Origin: Smittia aterrima
Lineage: Eukaryota > Arthropoda > Insecta > Diptera > Chironomidae
Assembly (NCBI GenBank): GCA_033063855.1
Contig: CP093829.1
Span: forward strand, 1,622,243-1,686,242
Length of the DNA: 64,000 bases
Direction of reading: 5' to 3'
The first letter of the stretch is position 1, and every line of letters begins with the position of its first letter. Below the pieces are notes generated by a model. The model did no database searches. It was not told where the DNA came from and was given only the letters and a program-made list of their open reading frames with translations. A program made the translations under genes and the position numbers. Positions 1-13,000 of this stretch are shown piece after piece.

Positions 1-1031
1 AAAATTAATCGAGGTAGCAGCTACTTTATCCAATTAATTGAACTGAACTGTGCCGATTGAAAGCAGAAGAATTCATTTCTCTCTCTCATTCACTTATTTG
101 AGAACACAGTTAGTGGATTTATTGTCAAGTGCAAGTCTGACACCGCCGATTTCCGCTTATTGTGTGACCACCGGATATCAATCGCCTTCTCGAAGCCAAA
201 TATAAAAAAAAATATATAAACTCAAATCGTGACTGATTTTCCAATTAACTTTGAACTCTCTGACGAGTTACAGTTTCGTGAATAAATCAAGACAAAATAA
301 AATATTCTAAGTATTTGTGTTGGTTGTGCACGACCTTCGCGACTTGAACCCCGCGCGAAAAAAAAAATAAAATAAAAATTAAAAGATCACGAATTCAAAG
401 CAGAAACAATTTGAATGCTGAAAGGAGGAAAGAGACTTGATAGTGAGAGAAAAGATGTTTAAATACTAAACTCAAATTGCATACAATTATAATAAGCACG
501 GCTTCTCTATTATCGTCTATCGCCTGCCCCGAACGAAGCATCAGCTAATTTGCGAACTCAACGAAAGGTCGTGGATACTTTTTCTATTAAAGTGAAATAA
601 GCGCGGAAAGAAATTAGTTTGAACTCTGACCCCGCGACTCTCTCAACAGTCGATTTCGGCGCAAAGCAGAAAAACAGAAAAGTAATTAGGAAAGACGTGA
701 TTTGCTAAGTGCAATTAAAATTTCTTCTCATTGTTGTGCTGATAAGAAAAAGAGTTGAAAAGAAAACGAGGAACTTTAAGGTTTATTTTCGGAGAGGAAG
801 CAGTAATACGATAACGCTCTCTGTCGAGGCGATTCTAACTCTGCGCCTCAATTTTCTGCCTGTGAACTCTCGAGTGTTGGTGTACAATAAAAAGGTTAAA
901 AATACCTTCGCCCGAGGTGACTCTTACAATCGCAGCGCGACACAAATTAAAGTGACGACGTTGAGTGAATGTGTTAATAAGTGACACATCATACCACAGG
1001 CAACAACAAACAGTAACGCCAGCCGCTGACT
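1..1031 (+). promoter_or_regulatory. Probable 5' leader (5' UTR) of the SAM-domain gene
   Basis: This AT-rich stretch lies directly upstream of the first coding ATG at 1032. It has many stop codons, several short upstream ATGs and no conserved open frame. An in-frame TAA at 1014-1016 closes the frame just before the ATG, which supports 1032 as the start. The transcription start is not visible and may lie before the window; an intron within the leader cannot be excluded. Confidence 0.45.
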
Positions 1032-4000
1032 ATGAGGGAATTAGACACTGAAACTCCAGTTGTTTGGCCAGCTTGGTGTTATCAATCAGGTAAGAACCGA
1101 ACGAACGAAAGAACGTTATCGATTATTGATTTCCATCGAGACAATTTTCTTCTTCCCTTCTCGTGTGGCTTTTGACCTTAATTCCATGTCTTCTTCATGT
1201 CAATCGCGTCTAAAGACGACGACACAGAGGAAGGAGATATTCATAAAATAAACTAAGCAAACAAACAATGCCCACCGTCGATGGGGAACCTACTTAATAC
1301 ACTCGACAAATACCGGAAATGGATCGTCATATTGTTTTACAAATTTAACGATTCATGAAACGGCGCACGGGGAAAAAGTCAAAGAAGAAGAAAACTGTTT
1401 TCATTCATAAAAGTTTAGTTTAGTTTATGATATTTTTTTTTTCGTGTTCTTCCATCTCTTTCTTTTGATGCCCGCTCAAATTATTTTCAATGCGTCACGT
1501 GCATGATGAGGAGAATGTATCAAAATTGAGATTTCTCGATGCCACGTCATTTCAGAAAGATTTCCGTCGGTCAAAGCTCGAAATGATCTTTACGCGTTCT
1601 CGAGAAGTCGACGTGTCAAATTGTTTTCCATCTCAAGAAGCGACACGAAGCAAATTATCGCGATTGGTTAGCTAACCGTCAAGGTTGTTTCAAAGATTAT
1701 TCCACTTTTTTTCCTCTCGATTCTAGTTCTCGCCTTTTTAATAATAACCCGAACTAGATATTGGCTTATTGGACTCACGAAACGACTGATTTTATGAGTT
1801 TCGCGAACGTGAACTTTGTCATTTCGCTTGAGCTTTGAAATAAATAATTTTTTGTCGAACTGGATCGTAAAGGGTTTTTCGTTTTCGATAATTTAATTAG
1901 CGACGCCTGACACACACGGACAAAGCTCACCTCTGGCTTTGTAACCTGCATGCATACAAGCGACTCATTCGAGAACCTTTTTGTTCGGAAACACCCGCAC
2001 ACACAATTATGCAACTCAGAGTCGAATATATTATTTTTAAGACAGAACTTGAAGTTCGCAGCAGAGAGCGCGACATTTGAGTCACAATTCATTTGCACAC
2101 AGACGCAGTGTACTTTGCTTCGCGTAAAATATAAAATCCATTTGCTGAAAAGGTCAACGAAATGTCAAAATTTTAATCTAAACATTGAACTATTTGACAT
2201 TCCCTAGAAGTGAACAGTGAAAGACGATGTAAGGCGATGGAAGATTGTGGAATCAACTAATCATCGTCGTGTCGCGCTAAGGTCGTCGCCGTTGTCGTTT
2301 AATATTGACAAAATCATGTGGGCGCGTACCTCATTGTACGACTCTTGCTCCCTCGCCTGCTTGATGTCACAAAAACTTTTTTTCGATGACACAATGGGTT
2401 ACGAACGACGAGCACTTTCCTGAGCCACAATTTATTATCCGAAAAATGAAACGTTTCGATGGTGTAAATTGAGCTTCTGTGATAAATCTTTTTTCTCTTT
2501 TTTCATTTTCGGTCGCTAATGTGTGGCGCGAACTAATTTGTGATAATTGTTATGAAGCTTTATGGTGAAGAGTGGCGGCATCGATTGAGCAGCAAAAAAT
2601 GGCCGCAAATTATCGCGAGCATCATTGAATAGTAGCGAGGAGAGAAATTGAACCACACGGAGTGGCTCGTAAAGAACGTTTAATTAATTATTTATTAACT
2701 CAAATTACCCTTTCATGCATTCGTGTGTATGTTGCGATTGAACTGCCATCATGCACAAAAGTTCACAATATTTATTTCAAATTAATAATTCCTGACTCGA
2801 TGGTTTAATTAACGATACTTAAGCATGAAATTAATAAATTACATTGCAGTACAACCAAATCGGTTTTAAATTACCAGCGCGAGCGAGAACCACCGCTTTA
2901 AAGAACCAGAAACTTGCACAGATCTTGCCATGATTTATTTAAAAGCTATGTGACTCGATCATTTGAGAGGAGAGCTTGTAGTTTATTTGAATCGCGAGGC
3001 AAATTTATGAAATCGTTCAACATTTTTTTTTCCTTCCTTCGGACATTCATTCGTTCGACGGGGCGAGGAGATTGCTCGCCCTCATGTGATCGGCGGCTTT
3101 AAGAGTTGCATTGAGCGAACATGATAACCTAAAAACAGAGCAAGCTGGAGGCGATCAATTTAGTTCTAAGGTCACCCAGCGACCTTTTTTTTTCGCTAAC
3201 TCCAACGATGAATTTTAATATTTCCAGTATTCTCTGTTGTTCAACTAACTAAGAAGTGGAAAAAAAGCTCTGTCGATGTCAAAGGTTTATCGATTGTGTC
3301 GTGTTGGAGTCGAGATCAAAAGGTCTCGCTTGCTTGTGTTTCGAGATATGGAAAAATGTGCGCGATTTCAAAACGACGGTGATGACGCTCGTCGTTAAGC
3401 TCGACCCGCCAGGACCTTTTCTGATTAATATGCTCGTAGATGTGCCAAGCAGTTGAAGTTTACGAGCGGAATTGAAAATTTTGAGGCGAACGGTTAACGT
3501 GAAAGATCAATGAATCGTAATTATCGCGAAGGCAAGAAGCAAACGAGTAATAAGAAGAATCTTTTATGCTTTACACATCTCTCTCGCCGATGGAACGCGA
3601 TGATGACCGTTAACAAATGGGCCGTTGAGGAGGCCACATCGGCGCAAAATGGCAATTGAACAAACATCGTTTTCATTTCAATCGCTCGCAATTTCTTTCT
3701 TTATAATTTTATAATGGCTCTGGAAGCCGTAATCAATAAATCAAAATGAGTTCGATAACTATTGCGAAAAACTGTAGCAAAGCGCGAGAGCGGGAGAAGA
3801 GGAAGAAAACAACGAGAAGTTATGCGGTTGCTTTAAGAACAGAGAATGAACTTGAAATTATGTGTGTACATGTTTAAAGAATGTTTCACGACAGCGAGAT
3901 GGAGATTCCTGTGTTGCGTTACTCGTTTTTCCTGCGCCAAGTCCACTTACTTACTTAGAACGTCTTAGGAGGAGGCAGCAAAGCAAGCAAAGAGTCAAAG

Positions 4001-7000
4001 GCACCACAGCTCGCTCTCTCAGTGCTCCATATGTAGGCACAATGTGGTTCGGTTAGCTAGCGGGCATAGAAGAAATCTTGAAGTTCTTCTGGAAAACCGT
4101 TGACCAAAAACGGGATGAAGGCCTTTTCCTTTTGTCTTGATGCACTCCACGATGAATGAATCTCGCGTTCAGCCTCGCCTTATCAGCTAAAAAAGCATAA
4201 TTTAACAACAGAAAACAAAAGTTCATATTATTATAGTCCCATTAATGGTAAATAGTTGTGGGCGTTTTTCTTCTCAATCTCATTGTGTGCTTGCTGCTCT
4301 CGCTGCAATCTGCGAACAATGATCAACAGCCGAAAGCTATTGCACACACACGCGATAGGAATGGGGCAGCAGCAGCAAAGAGCAGGCAAATTAAAACATT
4401 AAACAATATAATTTTAATTCTTAAAATGGGCACAAAACAGTAAACTTGCAGTAAAGTTGCAAACAAAAATTCAGCGATGAAATAAAATTGATTACAAATT
4501 AATACTCGTTCTCCTTTTTCCTTCTTTCTCTCTCTCTCACTCACTTGCCCAAGAGATACTGCCGAAGCATTTTATTAGAACTTAAATGGTTAATTATAGC
4601 ATGCTGATTTATGCTCTCGTTGCGCCATGTGTGGGGACCTGGCTGGATGCAAAAGTTATGATAAAATGTTCTACGTTCGCTTATTAAGGCTCTCACCACA
4701 ACCTCGACTACTTCCAGTCGCGACCATCTAAGTATGAGCGGACGCGATCGACATGAACAGTTTTCAATTCCTCGATAGCGACGAACCTTGAACAGTTAAC
4801 AGTTTACATCTTTTTTTAGTGTGGAGAATGAGTTTTCGCTAATTGTTGATTCAGTTGGTGTCGCATCATCGCAATTTCCATTCGCCTTCGATCGTTCTTC
4901 ACTGTGACTTGTCAAATGCCCCAAACAATGTAGTCGACAGTCGGTTTGTGTTTGTGAACGGAATTCTTGAGAAAACCTTTCGGAAATCTTCTTGAAAGCA
5001 TTAAAACACTTCTCTCGGCGTCGGTCACTTACGTTTCACACGATAATCTTTTTTGCACTCGCCTCTGCTTAATGAAAATTTCATTAAACTCTCAACCACA
5101 AAAGAAATTTTTTGAATGAAATTGCGGAAAACAATTTTATAATGAAATAATTTTTAATTCAACATTTTTTTTTTCGTGGATTTCGAGTTTACGACCACGA
5201 GAGAATAATTTTTAAGAATGGAATGCTTGAAAGAACAAGCGCGAGAGAGATTTTAATTAGTATGCAGGTCATGATGTCGCTCGTAATGGCCGGGCTCTGA
5301 CCTCGATGATTTTGCAAAAACAAAATGAAAATAATTCTACATCAAAATGTCAACTTCTCAACTCAATCTTCACCTGCAGTGAATGTCGAGAATCACCTGC
5401 CACCTTCGATGATACGACAGTGTGACATGGCTTTTTACGGCCTTCTCGACATCTCTTCACTTGAACATTCGACACAACGATGATGGACTCGAAACAAGAA
5501 TGTTTGCTGATGTCGATTTCTTTTTCACTTCGTCTTGACAAACGAAGAACTGACATTCCCAAGAGAGCGACGATCGACACGGTCTCAGGTTCATTGGAGT
5601 CGTTCGTTTTATGACGGAATTTGTTTTTCGGCCTGAGATAATATTTGACTTTTTAATGGTGCGACATATTTTATGAAATCCATGAGATCGACTCGGAGAT
5701 CGTCGTTGCCGAGCGAATCTCCAATAAAATCAAATTTTTATGATTCTTCGATCGTAAATAAAGTCCATCGTTTTGTCATGGACATTTTTATCACGACAAT
5801 GATCACTTTGACGTCTTGTTGATCGAGATTGAGACATCAGTTAAGCAGAGGCTTCGAAAGGTCATCAAGAGTTTCAATGAACTTGAGTAAAAATTTTTGT
5901 TTTCGCACTTGTCCAACGAAAAGTTTTTGTCGTCGCCTCGAAATATAAATTCCAGTCGGAAATTTGTGACCAACACAGAGGGAAAGAATTTCATGATGCG
6001 GCTCAATTCTTTATTTGTCTTCTCTTCGCATCTACCTGTATGCTTAAGAATTCTTATTAAGATATCATCCAAGTTTATTGAGCAATATAAAGAAATCTTC
6101 CAATTTTTTTTCTTTATCCTCCAATAGATTGAATTCAAATTTTTTTCTTTCTTCTTCTCAAAGGCAAGTGACCATTTCCCTTTCTTCGATGCCGGGTCGA
6201 TTGCGCTATTGAGACGAGAAGAACATTAAGACTTGTGTTGATGTCTCAATAGCTTCTTGACTGTCGATCAGCGCTGCTTACTTACTTAGCACTGCTTAAT
6301 GACGGCTAATAATTAATGGTGCGCAATTTTTATGACGCGTCGAGTGCTTCACGAGTCTTTATGGAGTTGAATAATCACATCATGCAGCAGCCAGTACACA
6401 AGTTGTCGATGCTTGCCGTAGTTGATTGAACGTTTAAGGAGATTGCCGAAGACATTAAACTTGAAAACGATGACGACGAAAAGTGCGAACTGCCGCTTGG
6501 CGATAATGATTGGGAGAAAGAATATCAATAATAAAGCCGTAACACTAAAAGAATGAAGTGACCATTAATGTAGCAACAGGTTGAGAGGGTGAATAAAGTC
6601 GTATTAAAGTCAAAATGTTAAACTTGTTCTCCTGAAACGACGACTCGTTAAATGCAGTTTTAGCAACGAGACTCAAACATTAATTGAAAACTTTAAAACA
6701 AATTAAAAAATTTTTATTGCGAGTTATTGATTGCGAGAATTTAAGCCTCGAAATGACTTATTCCTGTAGTTGTTTGATTTGATATGCGACGTGACGTATG
6801 TCGTCATGACTGATAAAAAAAATATCCGAGACGATTCACCCTTCCCATCACCATTCTCTAAGCGATAAACACATTTTAAATACAAGCGATTCGCTCTAAT
6901 TTATCACTCACATCACAATATTTACACAAAAATAAATAATAAAGTTCGGACTTGAGAAGAGAGCAAGAACGATGAAGTGGATTGAATGTCTGTGTGTGTG

Positions 7001-10000
7001 AATGTTTGAGTTGAAGTAAATATCGAGAAGCATTCGTTTATGAATTTATCGCAAGTTGGAGGCGAACGAGAAATGAAAACGCGACTCGCGACGAGAGTTA
7101 AACTCGATCGAACCGCAAAAGCAAACACACTCTCGAATATATCAACCAAACCGTTTTGATGACCTTAGGCAAACTAAACTGATGACGACTAATACGCTGC
7201 GCTCTATCGATGGTGGCGTAACAAATTCTCTGATGTTTTCGTGTTGAACCAGAAAGATAAAAAAAAAGTTTAAAAGTTATTGCGTTAATTTAACGATGAA
7301 GAGCTCGAGCGTATCGAATGTCGTTGGTCGACAAAAAGATTTTTAATCAACGGACTTTGAATTGAAATTTATTTAACTTTATGCAATCGGAGTCACTTAA
7401 CGATATGTCAGGCCATCAGGGACAGCGGTGCGAACCGATCAAAGATACTTTTATGATCTCTGCTCTGCTCTCGAAGTAATTAAAATCCTCGAAAATTTAT
7501 TTCGTTGTCCGCTAATTTAATGATTCGATTTTTCTCCACCGAGCGGAGTTTCAAATTAATTTTATCTTTTCTTTTCCTCAAAGCAACTCTTGACTCAGAT
7601 AGAAACTAACCCGACCATTTACATAATTCCAAAATGTCGATTTGGTTATCAAAAGGTTTTTCGGCTTCTCCATCGGTCGTCGTGGTCAGGTGAAATCGTT
7701 TTCATATGCGACTGTAAATTGATTTGGAGTTTGAAAAATCACGCGGTCAAGTAGAAGAATGTTTGAACGATCTTCTCGATGGATGGTGGGACAGCGAGTC
7801 ACGACTTTGGTTCTTTCGGGAACTTAACGTTGACTCACTAACTTGTTCGCCAGAGAGAAGGGTCAAATTTGTTATAAATCAAGCGAGGAAATCTTAAAAG
7901 ACTTTTAATTAAGAACGTTCTACTTTTTCATCATCGTCGTCTGTAAATATTTTGATAGTCTCTGATATTAGTTAGCGAGTAAGCAAAGCTCTCGTTCAGT
8001 GATCTGCTTTTTCTCTATATGAGCCCATTGGGGGGTAGTCGCCAGTGTGTGTGCGAGCGAAAAGTTTAATTGATTGAATGAGCACAATCTTTTGTTGTGT
8101 TCTGAATAATTCATGAACTCACGAAACTCGGGATTGTGTGTAAGGGTAATCAATTAATGACCGAGCCCAGTTTCCCACCTGAAAAAAAACATCACAGCCA
8201 TCGTCGTTGAGGTGATCGCTGTCCAAATGACAAGAAATAAAAGCAGAAGAGATATTTATGGTATCACAAATTATATAATTTAGTCGGAGCCCGAATACTT
8301 CGAGCATCAAAAATAATCTAATCCAATATATCATGCTTAACATCCACTTTGCTCGGCGTGACTCGGTCTCAGCTTAACTTTGCTTTATCGCTCGAGAGTC
8401 TTTTAACTCAGCGAGCAAACGAAACTAAATTTTCCTCTGAATAATTCATATCACATAGTTTTACAATTCAATATTTCTTTTATTTATTTATTTCTCTCTC
8501 TCCTCCATGCAATCGATCGATCGATGATTTCTGCGCTTGGCATGAAGCGACGACGATAAAAACTGCGACTGTTTAATATTTCTAAAGCGATTTGCCTTCT
8601 GGTGGATATAAAATGTCAGCGACGTGATTGTTTTACAACGTAATTTAAACAATGCGTAATGGAATAATACGAGCGAACAGTAAAAAGGTCGCGTTCCTTA
8701 ACTCAAAGCTGCTTTCAAATGTCAAGACAAAATGACAAAACGTAAAAAAAAGCCGCGCACGGGCTTAGAACTAGAGATTCCATTGACCTTTTCTATCCTC
8801 CTCACCCATCGCTCTATTTCACCTGAAGAAATGGATTTTGCTTTGGTGAGAAAGAGAAAGAATTTTAATTGCGCAAAGCTTCTTCAGTTGAATGAATATC
8901 GATTCACACTCAGAAATTCACCGAAAAATAAAATCCCCGTTAATCGATTAACAATGAAATCCATTTCTTTCTTTTCGTCTCGATCGACAACATGTAAAAA
9001 GAGCAGATCGCCATCGAACGGACTTTCTTTCTCTGCTCCTCGCATAAGATGAAAAGAAGTTAAACAAGAATAGTAAATCGATGGTGATCATTGAACTTTG
9101 AATTTTACCCAAAAAAAAAGAGAAGAAGCAGAATCAAATGCCGGCGCTTTTTAATGAGCAAACCATCGATGATGAAACATTCTGCTCAACAGGTTGTCTT
9201 TCGTCTTCCTCATTTCAGTATCTCTCCTCTCCTAAATTTTGTTAAATCATTAGAATGCTCGATTGCGAAGAGGAAATAAATTAATTTAAAACAATCTTCG
9301 CGCTTAAAAAGAAAACTTTCATCTCATCGCGTTGATCGACGGTCTCGGGTTCAAGCGCTAGTAGTTTACTAGCTTCCTACTACCATTATTCCCATCTCAT
9401 TGAGTGAGGCAAAGAAGAATGAAAGAAATTGACGGAATGAAGGAGAGAAATACAATCAACGGCTACCGAATAGAAACAGATGGTTTCTCTTGTTGATTCT
9501 TCAACGATCGACGGATATCGTTGATATTTCAAACTTGTCTCAATCAAAATTCTGAGGATTACTGAGAGAAATTCCTCAATTTATAAAAGACGACAGCATT
9601 TCTAATTATAAATCGCTATTGATCCCTTTACTACTTTCAATGATTTAAAGTAATTTGTCTTTTTAGACAGAAAACCTTCGAGTCAGAGAAATTTTTCTGT
9701 TCGGAGGAAGATCAGCATTTTGTGTCATCCAAATACGCTGAGGTCATTAATCAAAGCTTTCAAGCTCTTCGTTTCATCTCTCAGTGAATAATTAAAAAAA
9801 TTAGGACCACGACAGACCGCAGAGGCGGGCGGCTTACGAGACAGGTTTATGTGAAGAGGAGTTTCTACTGAAAATAATTGGACGCGAGCCTAGTCGTGTC
9901 GTGTCGTGGCTCATTGCGATCGATAAGCGTCTTAAAGAATTAAAATTTCTTAGAACAACAAATACCACACACCTGAACTACACGGGGAGCTGAATGCAAA

Positions 10001-13000
10001 TCGCGAATTGCACAATTTGTAAGCTTTCGATTTAATTCACATTCCTTGCATGTCAAGCAAAGGCAAACAGCAAACATTCCTTAACTTTTATTTATTGTTT
10101 GTTTATTAATTTTGATTAAAGATTGTGATGTGAGGGATTCGTTTCGTTCAATCTCGCTAACAAAGTTTCATTCGGGAAGTGCACTTTGTACTCTGTGACC
10201 ATGACATGCCTTCATAAATGTACGAGCGTTGAATGTGAAAGGTAAAACGTCTAGACGAGTTGCATGTGTTTGTCATCATTTCTTCTCGTTAAGAGCATCA
10301 ACAGGTAAACTCATATTTTTTGGGTTCAAGTCAAGTACTCCTTTGTCGATGCTCGGATGGGTCGTAGAAGATAGAGAAGCACCTTGAACGGTGCAAGGGT
10401 CATTTCTTCTTCTTATTTTACCTTCGACCGTTCTCATCACAAACGAAACTTACAGAAACTAATTCAATGTTCCTTTTATTTCATTTTATATTTATTTCTT
10501 AATTTTCTCTTTCTCTCTCTGTGTGTTGTTGATTTTCCGTTGGAAAGGTTCCAAGAAAGAGGGTCAAATTCTTTCGAGTCGACGTCTTCGTTCTTTCTGC
10601 TGTAAAATTATTTTATTTATAAAATCAAAAAACTTGTAAATGTCGCTCGTTTTGGTTCTCTTCACGAGCTGAGCTTGCACTTTATTTCTCTGTTCGGCGA
10701 CGCTTTTGATTTGAGGTCAGCTCTACAAAGCTCTTTTCTCTTCTTTCAATTGTATTCACCTGTACTTTGCTCAGATATGCATGAAGTGGATCACTCAAGG
10801 GTCATCATGAATGTCTTTTAATTGATGTCACTCGAGCGACGTAGAAATGTGTCAGTTAAACGCATAAAACGAATGTTGATGACAAAAACAAATGTCTCGA
10901 ATTGACAGTGAATGAGTGCGCAGCTCTCGAAAAAAAAATATGTTTAGCTCATGCCACTGGCAATTTGCAAATTCGATGACCACATGTGGTATAAATTCAT
11001 AAATTAATCTGCAGCGAGATTGATGGTGAACTTTTCACAGGGACACGCTCAGAAACTAGATCTGCAACGCTAATCGAGCAATCAGACAAACCCGAAAAAA
11101 AAAATTCAAAAACAAATAAATTAAAAGGCTGAAAAGTCGTGCAGGGAATGACATAATCTGTCAGTTTGAGCGAAACATCTTTCGCGACTTCATTTGCATA
11201 AGACAGCAGAAATGAATTAAGCTGCTGCTGTTTTGCTTTGGCACACGATTGGGTGCAATATTAGACTTTATTGTTTTTATTGTGGAAATCAAGCAAACAT
11301 TCTCTTTTTTTTATGAAGCTTCGTGAGTGACACAAATTGCTCGATGATCTTTTGAGCAAATTGCTTACATGCATTTTATGTTTCATTGTTCTGTGATGAT
11401 GAGCTCGAGGGGAGAGAGAAGAGGGAGGAGATGTTTATGACTCATTAGAGCTAACACGATGACAGATTGAACCAAATGTATCCCAAAGCGAAACTCATTT
11501 AGAGGATTATCAACGATTCGTTTCGAAATAAAAATGAAAATATTTGTTTGCAGACGTTGAAGGCACATCTCGTGAATATATTAAAAGAGTCAATAAGCAT
11601 TTTTAAAGTCCAATCAATAAATCATAAGAGCTCGAGACGAGCAACAATAAAAAAGTCGATCCAAATGACGCTAATTTTCATTCATGATGATCGACGGCGC
11701 TCGAATAAATTGCGTGGTCGTCTTATCAGTTTCCGTACAGCGATTGTCATCTAAACGTTTGAATTGCTTGGCTAAGTGAGCTTCAGTTAAACTACAACTT
11801 CAAATAACTGTTCAGGTGATAAGGATTGTCCCAATTTATTTTTACAATTATCCAACATACTGGAGCGAGTATTAAACTAATTCAACGAGTTTCTCAAACA
11901 CTCTTCTCTCCCTCGAAAGCTGTTTTAGAAGTTTGCACAATTATCACACATTCTCTATGAGTTATCAGATAGTCTCGAGGTGACGACGATGATTTTTTCC
12001 TTTCGTGTAGGTGACAAATTGACTTTTCAACTCATACAGAAAAAGCGCTCGCTCGACATTTGGGGCATGTGGTTGACATTTCTGCTGACTCTACGTTCCG
12101 TTTTGTACGATAGTAAAAAAAAAGTGATAAAAAGACAGAACAATAATAATGTGGCAATTTGCTAAAGGTGACTACAGGGTGACGATTCGTTATCGCTGAT
12201 TGTGGTCGACCGAAAAAAAAGAAATAAGAACAGAAAATGTGAACAGCTCTCGATTAATAAATCGACGACAGCGACACGTTTGCAATTTGAATAATTTGAA
12301 AGTGATTTTAACATATTTATCGTATTTAAATGCGATCACCTCGTGAAATATAAATTTCCCTCTCATCAAAATCCGATAACCTTAAAAGGAGCTTCGGTCG
12401 CATTAACTATTCAAATTTTATATCACGGGAAAAAAATATTAAAGATGAACGACCAACCAAACCTAAGTATGCACATCAAACTCTGTTTGTTTGCGTCTTG
12501 TTAGCGATTTCAGCGACGGCTCTGAAGAGATTTAAATAAATGATGGCCTCTTGTGATGAGGACTGAAGAGTAAAATTACCTCAAAATGTGTCAGATCTGG
12601 TTTAGCTTTCAATAAAGCTCGCCATTCATAAAATTACCATTCGAAACTTGATTACGAAGTCTGAAGACCAAAACTCAACCGACATATGACGACGGAATTA
12701 GATCAGCAAAAAAAAAATATAACGCGACATGGAAATGAGCAAATGTTCTCATCAATTTTCAAAAATGACATAAAAAGCTCCCAACTCCAACTCGCACACA
12801 TTTTTTGCGGCTAAGTTGGCAATGAAGTCATTTAAGTAAAGAATTTACGATTGCGAAAATATGCAAACGATTTTATTAAACTACGCGGAAAATGAGCAAA
12901 GCGGACAGTTGATTTGATGTTAGCGTCGTCTCCGTCTTGTTGTGATTCGGGCGAGTGAGAGAAAAAACGAAGAGAAAGAGTTTTGTGCAAGTCCAAAGAT

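Noticed and set aside
709..984. 91-codon plus-strand open frame in the leader
   Set aside because: It opens with a non-ATG codon, is basic and random-looking, and lies upstream of the supported ATG at 1032.
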